Assembly: GCF_026241165.1 (NCBI RefSeq)
Contig: NZ_JAPFQN010000003.1
Location: 310,001-374,000, forward strand
Reading direction: 5' to 3'
Length of the DNA stretch: 64,000 bases
DNA from: Mangrovivirga halotolerans
GTDB taxonomy: Bacteria > Bacteroidota > Bacteroidia > Cytophagales > Cyclobacteriaceae
Position numbers and translations under genes: made by a program. The first letter of the stretch is position 1, and each line of letters starts with the position of its first letter. Shown here piece after piece: positions 1 through 8,950 of this stretch. The notes under the pieces were generated by a model. The model did no database searches, had not been told where the DNA came from, and saw only the letters and a list, made by a program, of their open reading frames with translations.

Positions 1-278
1 TTCGAGTTTTGATAGATTAACGCTCCTGTAAGAATGAGAATCCAGAATAAAATAGCTGCTAAATTGAGATATCCCATACCAGAATCATTGAATATTGTAA
101 ATATGCTTGTATTAGGTAGCCAAACATCCACGTAAGGAGAAAACCAATAAATCATTTGTGTAAGAACTGTTCTTTCTTCCAGAGGGACAGAAAAAAAATA
201 AGAATACAAAGAAGTAGCCAATCCGATTATTCCTATAAAAAGTGCTATGGGTACAATAGGAAGTTTATTAGATTTCAT
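1..278 (-). CDS. membrane protein, 5' part only (partial)
   Basis: The gene starts at an ATG at 276-278 and runs off the left edge of the window, so only about 92 N-terminal residues are seen. The visible part has a hydrophobic segment at residues 8-30 and a second one near residues 72-88, with a Tyr/Trp-rich loop of about 40 residues between them. This is an inner-membrane protein with at least two membrane helices. I do not recognise the family. The codon pattern is open throughout, with no stop to the edge. Confidence 0.6.
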   Translation of the reverse strand, partial: MKSNKLPIVPIALFIGIIGLATSLYSYFFSVPLEERTVLTQMIYWFSPYVDVWLPNTSIFTIFNDSGMGYLNLAAILFWILILTGALIYQNS

Positions 279-329
279 AATTAAAAAGTTGGTATAAAGG
301 TGAATACCAGTTTAATCAAAAAGGTAAAC

Positions 330-358
330 AAAAAAAGCGACTGAAATTAATCAGTCGC
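330..358 (-). terminator. intrinsic terminator after the 122-aa lipoprotein gene
   Basis: An 8-bp perfect stem GCGACTGA / TCAGTCGC (337-344 with 351-358) has a 6-nt loop. On the minus strand it is followed by a run of seven T (complement of 330-336), about 25 nt after the stop codon of the gene at 383. Confidence 0.75.
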
Positions 359-382
359 CTCTTAGCAAAGCAATCAATAAGA

Positions 383-751
383 CTAATCTTTAACCAAATC
401 AATTGAGAGCCTGCCGTATTGGTCATTAGTATCGTTAGCCCCTATATTATAAGTATAAAAACCATTTTTCAGAGGTGTTTCGCCAACGTAATCAATGGGC
501 TGTATTGTATATACGTTACCATTAATCTCTAGTTCCACAAATGCATATCTATAAGCAATATCAAATTGATGATATTCACTTGTATTACCACTGTTTAAAT
601 CCTGAAATTTTGTATCGTAAACTACAATGTTTGTGTAGTCATATTTGCTGGTATTTTTCAATCTTATATTAACAGTTTCCGGGCTTTCATCTTCATTACA
701 TGCTGGCAATATAAGTAATATGACTAAATAATAGATGAAATTTCTACTCAT
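383..751 (-). CDS. small lipoprotein of unknown function
   Basis: A protein of 122 aa with a type II signal peptide: hydrophobic stretch from residue 5 and lipobox LPAC with the acylated Cys at 18. The acidic residues straight after the Cys (NEDE) are common in Bacteroidota lipoproteins and may favour export to the surface. The mature part is short, polar and predicted to be beta-rich. It has its own terminator and no gene close upstream, so it is probably monocistronic. I recognise no family. Confidence 0.7.
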   Translation of the reverse strand: MSRNFIYYLVILLILPACNEDESPETVNIRLKNTSKYDYTNIVVYDTKFQDLNSGNTSEYHQFDIAYRYAFVELEINGNVYTIQPIDYVGETPLKNGFYTYNIGANDTNDQYGRLSIDLVKD

Positions 752-797
752 TATTATAAGTTTTTTTACTTAAATAATCGTGCAATAATTGTACCAG

Positions 798-2027
798 TTA
801 ATTTTTAGTCGAATGCCATTTCGAGGCTTTTTTAATTTTGTAACCGACGTTTAGTTCAAGAGATGTTTTGGTCCCCTTCCAAAAGCCATAGTTGTGTAAT
901 AAATTGTGTGGGAATTGGTATATAATCTCAATATTAAAATTTCTATTTTCATACCCTAGTCCCAAAGCAGGAGTGAAATTATAATCAGAAGTTTCAAGAA
1001 CTGTTCCTGATTCATATTGAATGGTAGATCCCAGTCCAAGTTTGATTACTGCTGCTGCACTTAAAAAAATAGAATTGTTGGATGAAAGTGGAATGTGATA
1101 CCTTCCTCCCATGAGCATCTCTACTGAAGTGTATTCTAGTTTAATTATCTGATAACTATTTTCTCCCTCAAAATTCACCCATGAAAAAGTAGGTTCAATA
1201 AACATAGCCCCCTTGTTATTAGTGAAAGGTAGTTTATATGAAATATTTATTCCTAACCGATATCCAATCGTATTCTGATATGAAATAAGCCTGTTATTAT
1301 TTGCAAGGCTATTCTCTACGTCTAATGACGATATTGTAATACCCGGTCTGATGCTAATTTCTATCGGGGATAATCTGTGTTTCGTTTCTCTTTCATATAC
1401 TTTAATAGGCTCTGTAAACTTCAGGTTATATTTGGTGAAATACTGAATTAAATCTTTTTCTCTGTAAAGGATGTTGTTATAGTAATTAACCGATAAATCA
1501 TTGTTTTTCAATTCTCTCCAGAGCTGCCTGCGGTATTCATCATTTTCTTTTATCTGTCTTTCATTAGCCATATATTTTTTATAAATAAGGGGTTTAATAT
1601 CCCCATTACCATCTGAAAAATAAAATCTAATAAAAGATTTACCTTTTTGATATTTGTAAAGGTTAGCCTTTCCTTCAATTAATACCTGAAGCATCACTTC
1701 CTCGGTTGAAAAATCAGGAGCTTCATCAAAATTCAGTTTATTTGTTTCCGAACTAGACTTATCTACCTTAACAGTTTTGAATATCATCTTTGCCTCCGAA
1801 CCAATTCCAATTTCTCGAATATCTTTTGTTAGAACCTCTCTTAGATTTTGGGAATCAGGCAGTTTAACAGTTATCGATTCGGGGGGGTAATCCCAGAGAA
1901 TATCTTTGATCAGAGCGTCAAAACGTTGTCCTTCAGAGTTTATAAAATAACCTTGTTTGAAATCTTCCTGAGAAAAACCTAAAAAGCTTACAATCAGAAC
2001 AAAAAAAGTGGTGCAAAAGGGTTTCAT
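798..2027 (-). CDS. outer-membrane beta-barrel-type exported protein
   Basis: A protein of 409 aa with a Sec signal peptide (about residues 1-19, ending FSQ). The N-terminal half is a soluble region of charged beta-strands. The C-terminal 190 residues alternate hydrophobic and polar residues with Gly/Tyr/Phe-rich turns, as in porin-like barrels, and end in a strand pattern (SLELNVGYKI) followed by a basic tail. The role is unknown; Bacteroidota genomes hold many such two-part proteins. It probably sits in the outer membrane. No partner gene is adjacent: the glutaminase gene lies 77 nt upstream and ends at 2104. Confidence 0.6.
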   Translation of the reverse strand: MKPFCTTFFVLIVSFLGFSQEDFKQGYFINSEGQRFDALIKDILWDYPPESITVKLPDSQNLREVLTKDIREIGIGSEAKMIFKTVKVDKSSSETNKLNFDEAPDFSTEEVMLQVLIEGKANLYKYQKGKSFIRFYFSDGNGDIKPLIYKKYMANERQIKENDEYRRQLWRELKNNDLSVNYYNNILYREKDLIQYFTKYNLKFTEPIKVYERETKHRLSPIEISIRPGITISSLDVENSLANNNRLISYQNTIGYRLGINISYKLPFTNNKGAMFIEPTFSWVNFEGENSYQIIKLEYTSVEMLMGGRYHIPLSSNNSIFLSAAAVIKLGLGSTIQYESGTVLETSDYNFTPALGLGYENRNFNIEIIYQFPHNLLHNYGFWKGTKTSLELNVGYKIKKASKWHSTKN

Positions 2028-2103
2028 AAAAAATATAGTTGATAATTGCTGGCAAAAATATAGTCCTTTTTAATTAACCCAAAATAACAATGCTAATTTT
2101 CGA

Positions 2104-3024
2104 TTAAAAAATAGAGGTATTGGTTTTAGTCGTAAATTTTTCTAAAAACTTCATTGCTTTATACGAATTTCCTCGATTATTCAGTCTTGGACTCCAAACA
2201 GCGATACTATATTCACCGGGTAGAACTGCTGCAATTCCTCCACCTACGCCACTTTTTCCAGGTAAACCGACTTTAAATGCGAAATCGCCTGCTTCATCAT
2301 AAAATCCACACATTTGCATAATAGCATTCACACGCTTGGCCTTACTGGGTGTCAATATTCTATTATCTGTTAAAGGATCCGTACCATAATTTGCAAGGAA
2401 TAAAAATGCTCTGGAAAGTTCTCTGCAGTTCATTTCTACAGAACACAAATAAAAATAAAAATCAAGAACTTCTTCGGGATCATTTTCAATGTTGTCAAAT
2501 GATTTCATGAAATGCACCAGGGCAGAATTTCTTTCACCAGTAGCTTTTTCTGATTCTGCTACTTGTGGATTGAAATGAATATCTTCAGACTGGGCCAATT
2601 CTCTGACGAAATTGATAAACTCTTTTTTCGGATTTTCCAGGTAACTGATCAAAATATCTGATACTACCAGCGCACCGGCATTGATGAAGGGATTTCTCGG
2701 GATACCCTTTTCATATTCTAACTGTACCAATGAATTAAATGGCGATCCTGAGGGCTCTACTCCAACGCGATTCCAAATACTTACCCCTTCATTTTTAAAG
2801 GCCAGTATCAATGAAAAAACTTTGGCGATACTTTGAATGCTAAATTTTTCGCTGGCATCTCCAAAATCATAATGCTGATCAGTTATATCTGTCAGGTGGA
2901 CACCAAATTTATCAGGATCAATATGTTTAAGTTCAGGTATATAATCAGCTACCTGACCCAGATCGTTCATGTCAGTGATCTCGTCAGCTATCTCTCTGAA
3001 TATTTTTCTGTAGTCAAACACCAT
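2104..3024 (-). CDS. glsA: glutaminase A
   Basis: A protein of 306 aa, the normal length for the bacterial glutaminase family of the serine beta-lactamase-like fold, which hydrolyses L-glutamine to glutamate and ammonia. The family SxxK motif is at Ser65-Ile-Ala-Lys68. The Asn-rich active-site segment NPFINAGAL and the late KSGVGGGI motif are present, as is the conserved Glu-rich helix before GERNSALVHF. No signal peptide, so cytoplasmic. The ATG at 3024 is chosen because it precedes the typical N-terminal helix. It is transcribed divergently from the SulP gene, with 285 nt between the two starts. Confidence 0.93.
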   Translation of the reverse strand: MVFDYRKIFREIADEITDMNDLGQVADYIPELKHIDPDKFGVHLTDITDQHYDFGDASEKFSIQSIAKVFSLILAFKNEGVSIWNRVGVEPSGSPFNSLVQLEYEKGIPRNPFINAGALVVSDILISYLENPKKEFINFVRELAQSEDIHFNPQVAESEKATGERNSALVHFMKSFDNIENDPEEVLDFYFYLCSVEMNCRELSRAFLFLANYGTDPLTDNRILTPSKAKRVNAIMQMCGFYDEAGDFAFKVGLPGKSGVGGGIAAVLPGEYSIAVWSPRLNNRGNSYKAMKFLEKFTTKTNTSIF

Positions 3025-3190
3025 AGTTCCTGTTTTTGGCGCAATTTAAGATGCCTGAATTCATTTGGAAACCTTTGTGAGGGATATTCTAAATTATATT
3101 TAAGTAGGTCAGTCAAACCTATGTAATTTATAATTTAGGTAATACTATATTGAAAATATATTAAAAGGATGCTTTTTGTATTGACAAGAG

Positions 3191-3220
3191 TGTGATTTCA
3201 CTTTTATAGTACTACCTTTG
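3191..3220 (+). promoter_or_regulatory. probable promoter of the SulP gene
   Basis: TACCTTTG at 3213-3220 matches the Bacteroidota -7 box TAnnTTTG exactly. A weak TGTG lies 18 bp upstream at 3191-3194 in place of the -33 TTTG/TTG. The transcript would start near 3226, giving a leader of about 80 nt before the ATG at 3310. Confidence 0.5.
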
Positions 3221-3309
3221 CACCCTTAAAATTTAAAAGGCTCGGAATCAAGCGATAGGGTGATCGTTTTTTCGGGTGAGGGTGTTAAGCCTTTTAAAAA
3301 AATATTTAA
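3221..3309 (+). ncRNA. structured 5' leader of the SulP gene, class unknown
   Basis: The arms TTTAAAAGGCT (3232-3242) and AGCCTTTTAAA (3288-3298) pair perfectly over 11 bp and close a domain of 45 nt that ends 11 nt before the start codon. Inside are a small hairpin (CGAT 3253-3256 with ATCG 3263-3266) and three copies of GGGTG (3258, 3274, 3280). A CACCC at 3221-3225 could pair with any of them if it is transcribed. The layout suggests a cis-acting RNA or attenuator controlling translation of the transporter. I cannot match it to a riboswitch class I know. Confidence 0.45.
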
Positions 3310-4842
3310 ATGAAGAAGATTTTTAATTTGTTCGACCTGAGGCAAAAGGTTAATTATCCAACAGAAATATTATCTGGTTTGACAGTAGCTCTTGCTTTGG
3401 TGCCGGAAGCTGTAGCTTTTGCCATGATCGCTAATTTGTCTCCATTGATAGGTCTTTATGCTGCATTTGTTATGGGGTTGGTGACGTCTATTCTAGGGGG
3501 CCGTCCCGGGATGATCTCAGGAGCCACAGGAGCAGTAGCGATTGTTATTGCAGCTCTTGCGATTTCTCACGGTGCCGAATATGTTTTTGCGACTGTTATT
3601 CTTGCAGGGATAATCCAGATATTGGCCGGAGTGTTCAAGTTAGGTAAATTCATGAGGTTAGTTCCCCAACCTGTGATCTTTGGTTTTGTAAACGGACTGG
3701 CAATAATCATCTTTATGGCTCAGTTGGGGCAGTTTAAAAATGATTCAGGAGATTGGCTTTCCGGAATGGCACTATATATGAATTTAGGATTGGTGTTGAT
3801 CACTATGTTTATAATCTGGGGCCTACCAAAATTAACAAAAGTATTTCCTTCTTCTCTTGCCGGGATATTAGCTGTGTTTGGGTTGGTGGCAGCCTTCGGA
3901 ATTGATACAAAAACAGTCGGTGATATAGCATCAATTGAAGGTGGGTTTCCTCCATTTCATATTCCCGATGTTCCTTTTAATATGGAGATGTTAAAATTGA
4001 TTTTCCCTTATGCGCTGGTAATGGCGGGTGTGGGATTAATCGAATCTTTGCTTACTCTGAATATTGTTGATGAGATCACTCAAACTCGTGGACGAGGCAA
4101 CAAGGAAGCTGTAGCACAGGGTACTGCAAATATATTATCGGGTATGTTCTCAGGTATGGGAGGATGTGCTATGATCGGCCAGAGTTTGATCAATATCAGT
4201 TCAGGAGCTAGAGCAAGGTTATCTGGAATTGTAGCTGCCGTAATGTTACTTGTTTTTATCATGTTTGGAGCCGGAATAATTGAGCAATTGCCAATGGCAG
4301 CGCTAACCGGGGTGATGATCATGGTAGCTATCGGAACGTTTGAGTGGGCAAGTTTGAGAACCTTCCGAAGAATGCCTAAATCAGATGTGTTTGTAATGGT
4401 ACTGGTAACTTTAATTACGGTATTCCTTCATAATCTTGCGTTAGCAGTATTGATTGGAGTGATCATTTCAGCATTAGTTTTTGCTTGGGACAATGCTAAA
4501 AGAATCCGTGCCAGAAAGCATATCGATAATGATGGTGTTAAACATTATGAAATTTACGGGCCTTTATTTTTTGGTTCTGTGAGTGTGTTTAATGAAAAAT
4601 TCGATGTGAAAAATGATCCTGATGAAGTGATCATTGACTTTGCTGAAAGCAGGGTTGTGGATCAATCAGCAATTGAGGCATTAAACAAGCTAACGGAAAG
4701 ATACCAGAAGGAAGGTAAAACCATCCATTTGAAGCATTTGAGTGAAGATTGCAGAAAACTTTTAAATAATGCCGATAAGTTGATTGACGTGAACGTTTTG
4801 GAAGATCCGACTTATAAGGTGGTTGTTGATAAAGTAGAATAA
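3310..4842 (+). CDS. SulP-family inorganic anion transporter
   Basis: A protein of 510 aa with the two SulP domains. The hydrophobic core (about residues 15-400) contains the N-terminal signature region ALALVPEAVAFAMIA and the Gly-rich GRPGMISGATGA helix. A C-terminal STAS domain covers about 425-510 (visible as VIIDFAESRVVDQSAIEAL). SulP proteins carry sulfate, bicarbonate or other oxyanions across the inner membrane, usually coupled to Na+ or H+. The substrate cannot be read from the sequence; many short members are BicA-like bicarbonate transporters. No sulfate-assimilation or carbonic anhydrase gene is next to it. It is monocistronic, with its own leader and a strong terminator. Confidence 0.92.
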   Translation: MKKIFNLFDLRQKVNYPTEILSGLTVALALVPEAVAFAMIANLSPLIGLYAAFVMGLVTSILGGRPGMISGATGAVAIVIAALAISHGAEYVFATVILAGIIQILAGVFKLGKFMRLVPQPVIFGFVNGLAIIIFMAQLGQFKNDSGDWLSGMALYMNLGLVLITMFIIWGLPKLTKVFPSSLAGILAVFGLVAAFGIDTKTVGDIASIEGGFPPFHIPDVPFNMEMLKLIFPYALVMAGVGLIESLLTLNIVDEITQTRGRGNKEAVAQGTANILSGMFSGMGGCAMIGQSLINISSGARARLSGIVAAVMLLVFIMFGAGIIEQLPMAALTGVMIMVAIGTFEWASLRTFRRMPKSDVFVMVLVTLITVFLHNLALAVLIGVIISALVFAWDNAKRIRARKHIDNDGVKHYEIYGPLFFGSVSVFNEKFDVKNDPDEVIIDFAESRVVDQSAIEALNKLTERYQKEGKTIHLKHLSEDCRKLLNNADKLIDVNVLEDPTYKVVVDKVE

Positions 4843-4876
4843 TCTTTTTTGAAGATAATGAAATATACGATATATA

Positions 4877-4903
4877 AGCCGGAATACAATTCCGGCTTTT
4901 TTT
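4877..4903 (+). terminator. intrinsic terminator of the SulP gene
   Basis: A 9-bp perfect stem AGCCGGAAT / ATTCCGGCT (4877-4885 with 4889-4897) has a 3-nt loop and a T run of seven. The stem abuts the stop codon of the convergent gene at 4902, so the T run overlaps that stop. It may serve both directions. Confidence 0.85.
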
Positions 4904-5951
4904 ATTCAATTTCTTTCCACCAATTGTTTTGAGGCTTATTTATTTCGGTATTAAATACTTCTCCGGGTGAAGGAATATAAAATGGTAGTCCTTTCAGAGC
5001 TGCTTCTTTTGTAAACCTCTTCACCGGATCCTTCCAGCTATGAAGTGCTAAAGCAAATGCACCCCAATGTACAGGTACAGCGAGTTTTGATTTTGAGACC
5101 ATAGCAGCCTTTACAGCTTCTTCTGGATACATATGAATCTGATGCCAGTGTTTATTGTATTGACCACATTCCATGAACCCGATGTCAAACGGGCCCATTT
5201 CTGCTCCTATTTCTTCAAAATGATCATCATAGCCGCCATCACCGCTCCAGTAAATTGAATGATTTTGAGATTTAATTACCCAGCCTCCCCATAATGATTT
5301 TGCCCGATCAAAAAGACCTCTTCCAGAAAAATGACGAGACGGAGTAAAAGTCAACTCAATTTCTTTGAAGATGATTTTATCCCACCAGTCAAATTCAGTT
5401 ATTTGAGAAGAGGGAATGCCCCAGCTTTCTAAATGTCTGGAAACTCCTAATGCCACCATCCAGGTTGAGCACTTACTTTTAAGCTTTGAGATACTGTCAA
5501 GATCCAGATGATCATAGTGGTCATGAGTGATCAGGATTGCATCAAAATCAGGCAATGAATCTATAATTAATAACGTGTCATTACTGAATCTTTTGGAACC
5601 AAAGGGAGAGATTGGAGCTGCATCACTACCAAACATCGGGTCTATTAAGAGCTTGATGCCATTGATGTTGACCATTAGCACCGAATGACCATACCAGATA
5701 AATTTAGGATCTTGTTCCGACGAATGAAATGTTTCAAAATCAAATGTATTTACTGCTATTGGTTTTTCGGGTCTTCTTTCTTTACGATTTGTGAAATTTT
5801 GCTTTAATAATTTAGGTATAGTGGATAAATTAATATCCATGGTCGTTTTAGATTGATTTATAAATTTATCGCCATCCCAGTTATCAGACTGCTTAAACTT
5901 TTTGAGATCTTTATCTCTTACCGAATTACCAAATTGCGATAGTTTGATCAT
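4902..5951 (-). CDS. metallo-beta-lactamase-fold hydrolase, NAPE-PLD/RomA-like
   Basis: A protein of 349 aa with the dinuclear-metal motif HxHxDH at His143, His145, Asp147 and His148, a WSGDGGYDDHF segment carrying the later Asp ligand, and VPVHWGAF carrying a late His. The N-terminal arrangement with IDPMFG and SPFGSKRF is that of the UlaG / N-acylphosphatidylethanolamine phospholipase D branch, which is often annotated as RomA-like. The substrate is probably a phosphodiester, but in bacteria it is unproven. No clear signal peptide, so cytoplasmic. Isolated from its neighbours by short gaps. Confidence 0.85.
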   Translation of the reverse strand: MIKLSQFGNSVRDKDLKKFKQSDNWDGDKFINQSKTTMDINLSTIPKLLKQNFTNRKERRPEKPIAVNTFDFETFHSSEQDPKFIWYGHSVLMVNINGIKLLIDPMFGSDAAPISPFGSKRFSNDTLLIIDSLPDFDAILITHDHYDHLDLDSISKLKSKCSTWMVALGVSRHLESWGIPSSQITEFDWWDKIIFKEIELTFTPSRHFSGRGLFDRAKSLWGGWVIKSQNHSIYWSGDGGYDDHFEEIGAEMGPFDIGFMECGQYNKHWHQIHMYPEEAVKAAMVSKSKLAVPVHWGAFALALHSWKDPVKRFTKEAALKGLPFYIPSPGEVFNTEINKPQNNWWKEIE

Positions 5952-6005
5952 TTATCTTATTTAAAGTTTACAACACCTCAAAATACAGTATGTTTAAAAG
6001 AGCCA

Positions 6006-6914
6006 TTATATCTTTTTATATGCGTCCTGGAAAAACTTTAGATTTCTTTCATATTTAGATAAGTTTTTCTCTGTGGGGAATTTAGCATCTTTTAAAGCTT
6101 GTATAAGTATCTGATGTCCTTTTTCAAATTCTTCCTGGTTTTTAAAGGTTGCTTTCCACTGATTGATTTTCTGATTATCTATTGAATAAACAGTAAGGCC
6201 GATACTGTAAAATCTGAACGGACATTGATAGTATTTAGAACTTTTGTTTATAGTCTTTTTATTGATAATCGCATCATCAAAAACATAGGTCCAAAACTTA
6301 AGCAAATTCTTTACTTTTTTTCTGGCTTCAAGATCTTTCTTTCTCCATAAATTATTTTCAGGTAATCGGTATTTGGGTTCTTCATTACTCCTTGAGACAT
6401 TCACACGGTCATAAACCCATAGAGTTGTTTCATCATGAGTTAAATTTTGAAATGAATAATTACCGTTATTTTCGTGCAATTTAAGATCTATCGAAGATGA
6501 ATAGAATTTATTATTTTCAATATTTAGCTGGACAACTGACTCTCCTTTTTTTCGCCAGCTGCCTTCGAAATAGTATGGTTCGATATAATAACTAAATGAT
6601 TTATCTTCATATAGAGCTATAAAAGAATTGGAAACTTTGCTTGAAAACATTTCGAAATGGGCTTCTTTCATAATATTGTCCAATGTCTCATCATCCAGTG
6701 ATTCTTTATCATAAAATACAATGCGTAATACGCTTGAATCTTTTGGGGCCGTTTTAATTTTAGCAAGCTTTTCTTCTCTTGACATATTATCGACATACTC
6801 ATTTAAGCCCTTGTGATCATATATCGTATGGATCTCCCACTGTCCAACTGGGTCATTATTGCTACAACCAAAAAATAGGGCAATTAAGAAAATAAAACAT
6901 AGTCTTTTGATCAT
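6006..6914 (-). CDS. lipoprotein of unknown function
   Basis: I start the gene at the ATG at 6914 because the longer frame begins with TTG and would put six residues before the signal peptide. From 6914 the product is 302 aa, with a hydrophobic stretch and lipobox-like FFGC followed by SNND. The mature part is rich in Lys, Asn and aromatic residues. A WEIHT start and a beta-rich first half suggest a lipocalin-like fold, but this is weak. It lies 24 nt from the next minus-strand gene upstream (stop at 6957), so the two may be cotranscribed. Confidence 0.65.
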   Translation of the reverse strand: MIKRLCFIFLIALFFGCSNNDPVGQWEIHTIYDHKGLNEYVDNMSREEKLAKIKTAPKDSSVLRIVFYDKESLDDETLDNIMKEAHFEMFSSKVSNSFIALYEDKSFSYYIEPYYFEGSWRKKGESVVQLNIENNKFYSSSIDLKLHENNGNYSFQNLTHDETTLWVYDRVNVSRSNEEPKYRLPENNLWRKKDLEARKKVKNLLKFWTYVFDDAIINKKTINKSSKYYQCPFRFYSIGLTVYSIDNQKINQWKATFKNQEEFEKGHQILIQALKDAKFPTEKNLSKYERNLKFFQDAYKKI

Positions 6915-6956
6915 GGTGTTTTCTTTAATCAACTGAAAAAATAATATTATTTAGAA

Positions 6957-7427
6957 TTATTTAATTGGTATCCAGATCTCTTCTTCTGATTCAGGAGAGG
7001 TGTTACTGTAATTATTTCCCAACACTTCGAAATGAGGGCGATCGTCTAACATAAAACCAGATTTGGGAAGCCACTCTGCAAAAATGTATTGAAATACTTT
7101 TGGGTCTCCTGCGGGACCTTTATAATTGAAAACTGCATATTTTCCTTCTGGAATATTCAGTAATTCAAGATCCTCATAATCTGGATCATGACCCTCAACA
7201 AATACACCTGCCCATTTTTCAAAATTTGCTGATGGTGAAAAGTCTGTGAAGAAATCTTGAGGATAAATTTGAAGTGAAATTTTATCTTGTGATTGGCTCT
7301 TTTCAATTTTTTTGATCATTGGGATAAATCTGGCCCAAAGTTGACCAGTTTTATTATCTGCAAGAGACATTTTGGTTTTTAAACCTAAAAGTTTTCTAGA
7401 CGATAAATTCTTTATTTCTGGTTTCAT
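6957..7427 (-). CDS. GyrI-like small-molecule-binding domain protein
   Basis: A stand-alone effector-binding domain of 156 aa of the GyrI/BmrR type, without a DNA-binding domain. Family features seen are the N-terminal strand KMSLADNKTGQLWARF, the central Gly/Asp-rich segment with FEKWAGVFV, the IPEGKYAVFNYKGPAGD strand that lines the ligand pocket, and the C-terminal FEVLG...EEIWIPIK. Such proteins bind hydrophobic cations or metabolites; some hydrolyse cyclopropanoid toxins. The downstream AraC gene at 62849 carries the same domain fused to a helix-turn-helix. Confidence 0.82.
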   Translation of the reverse strand: MKPEIKNLSSRKLLGLKTKMSLADNKTGQLWARFIPMIKKIEKSQSQDKISLQIYPQDFFTDFSPSANFEKWAGVFVEGHDPDYEDLELLNIPEGKYAVFNYKGPAGDPKVFQYIFAEWLPKSGFMLDDRPHFEVLGNNYSNTSPESEEEIWIPIK

Positions 7428-7470
7428 AGATGATAATTAGAGGGCTAATATCGCTATATTTTAGTTAAAT

Positions 7471-7500
7471 AAAAAAAAGGATATCAATAGATACCCCTTT
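7471..7500 (-). terminator. probable terminator after the M56-amidase gene
   Basis: On the minus strand AAAGGGGTATC, a short loop and GATATCCTTT form an imperfect stem that is followed by a run of eight T. It lies about 20 nt after the stop codon at 7519. Confidence 0.6.
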
Positions 7501-7518
7501 CAAAATCGTATGATTTTA

Positions 7519-8949
7519 CTATTTTCTTAATTCTTTTTCAACTTCATTTAATGATTGAAGAATGTTTTTAGCGATATCTTTTTGATTAACAGGGTTTAGT
7601 AAGAAATCGGCATCCTCCTTATTAGACATATATCCTAATTCCAGTAAAACACCAGGTATATTAATTTCTCTTAAGATCTTGTAGTCAGCAGACTTAATGC
7701 TACCCTCCTTACTGAATTTATTCACCTGGTTAGTTATAAGTATTTCAGTTGCTTTTTGAGATATTGCTTTTTTATTATTTAATTCAGAGAAATATCCTTC
7801 AGGACCATTTTTAGTTATATTTTCCGAATTATTACAATGAATGCTTAAAAGCATGTCTGCTTTTTGATTGTTAATAAAGGATATTCTTTCAGATAGAGTA
7901 ATGTACTCATCATTTTCACGTGTTAGAATGATCTTTATATTTGAATTTTGGCTCAAATTCAGGATTTCTTTAGAGATCTTTAGATTTATCTCTTTTTCAG
8001 AAGGTGAACCAGGATCTTTACCTCCATGCCCGGCATCAATAATTACAATAAAAGGGTCTTTATCGCTTTTGTCAGGATTGAAAGAAGTAAATGAAAATGT
8101 AAAGGCTATTAAGAACATTGCCAGAATTAATCTGACCCATTTTTTTTTCGTTGAATGATTGTTGGATGTTAACATATTTAATCTGTTTTTAGTTGTTACA
8201 AAGCTAAAGCCACTTCTCAATCCTGATCTTGAGTGATAAATGCTACTTAAAATCTGTTTGATATAATCCGATACATTGGTGTTCTGTTTAATGACATTAT
8301 TATCAGCCATGTATTCATGGTTTTCAGATATCTCATTTTTAATGAACCAAATCATAGGGTTAAACCAATAAAAGCATTTTATCAATTCTATTAACAGGAT
8401 ATCAACGGTATGCAATTCTTTAACATGAGTTAATTCATGTTGGATTATAGTATTTGTTAGTTTTTTGTTAAGTAGAGACTCTTTAGGAATTATTATATAG
8501 TTAAAGAAGCTAAAGGAGTATTTTTGAAACTGATTTGTTAGTAGAATGTAACCAGTGCTTTGGTTTACTTTAGAAGACTTTCTGATATTTTTAGAGATGG
8601 TCATTAAATTCTTAAAATACCTGAATAAAAAAATACTACTGATTAATAAATAAAAGATGCCTGACAGATAAATAAAAATTGAACTTTCAGGTTTGATTGT
8701 GGCAATAGTATTGTGGTCTGGATTTTCTACTACAATTTTTGTGTTATTAAGGTCAGGAACCTCGAATCTTGGTGCTTCAGCATATAGACCCCAATTCAAA
8801 TCAAGGGTTGGGGTAATAAGGCACAGAATGATTCCTATCAATAAAAAATATCGATTAAAAGAGAATAGCCGGGTTTTCTTTAAAAGGTATTTATATATCA
8901 GGTAAATGGCAATAGTGCAAATAGCGGAATAGAAGAAATAATTTATCAT
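7519..8949 (-). CDS. M56 (BlaR1-like) membrane metallopeptidase fused to N-acetylmuramoyl-L-alanine amidase
   Basis: A protein of 476 aa. Membrane helices lie near residues 3-21, 34-50, 90-110 and 272-290. Between the last two is the M56 zinc protease with HELTH at 171-175 and a second Glu-rich helix ENHEYMAD near 209-216, the layout of BlaR1/MecR1. After the fourth helix, where BlaR1 carries its penicillin sensor, this protein has a complete Amidase_3 domain (about 299-472). The zinc and catalytic residues are present: His308 in GHGG, the Glu of SEKEINL, His371 in SIHCN and Glu437 in LLELGY. The topology places the amidase in the periplasm. It starts 1 nt after the blaI-like gene and is surely cotranscribed with it. 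Inference: the amidase domain senses or cuts peptidoglycan and the protease relays a signal to the BlaI repressor. Confidence 0.88.
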   Translation of the reverse strand: MINYFFYSAICTIAIYLIYKYLLKKTRLFSFNRYFLLIGIILCLITPTLDLNWGLYAEAPRFEVPDLNNTKIVVENPDHNTIATIKPESSIFIYLSGIFYLLISSIFLFRYFKNLMTISKNIRKSSKVNQSTGYILLTNQFQKYSFSFFNYIIIPKESLLNKKLTNTIIQHELTHVKELHTVDILLIELIKCFYWFNPMIWFIKNEISENHEYMADNNVIKQNTNVSDYIKQILSSIYHSRSGLRSGFSFVTTKNRLNMLTSNNHSTKKKWVRLILAMFLIAFTFSFTSFNPDKSDKDPFIVIIDAGHGGKDPGSPSEKEINLKISKEILNLSQNSNIKIILTRENDEYITLSERISFINNQKADMLLSIHCNNSENITKNGPEGYFSELNNKKAISQKATEILITNQVNKFSKEGSIKSADYKILREINIPGVLLELGYMSNKEDADFLLNPVNQKDIAKNILQSLNEVEKELRK

Positions 8950-8950
8950 C

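Noticed and set aside
2120-2302. Plus-strand open frame of 60 codons opposite the glutaminase gene
   Set aside because: It is antisense to strongly conserved glutaminase motifs, has no signal or domain of its own and no promoter.
3221-3309. Fluoride, SAM, THF or preQ1 riboswitch in the SulP leader
   Set aside because: The conserved core bases that I remember for these classes are absent.
4080-4322. Minus-strand frame inside the SulP gene
   Set aside because: Shadow of the transporter: the sequence of the plus-strand protein is conserved there, and the minus-strand product has no recognisable feature.
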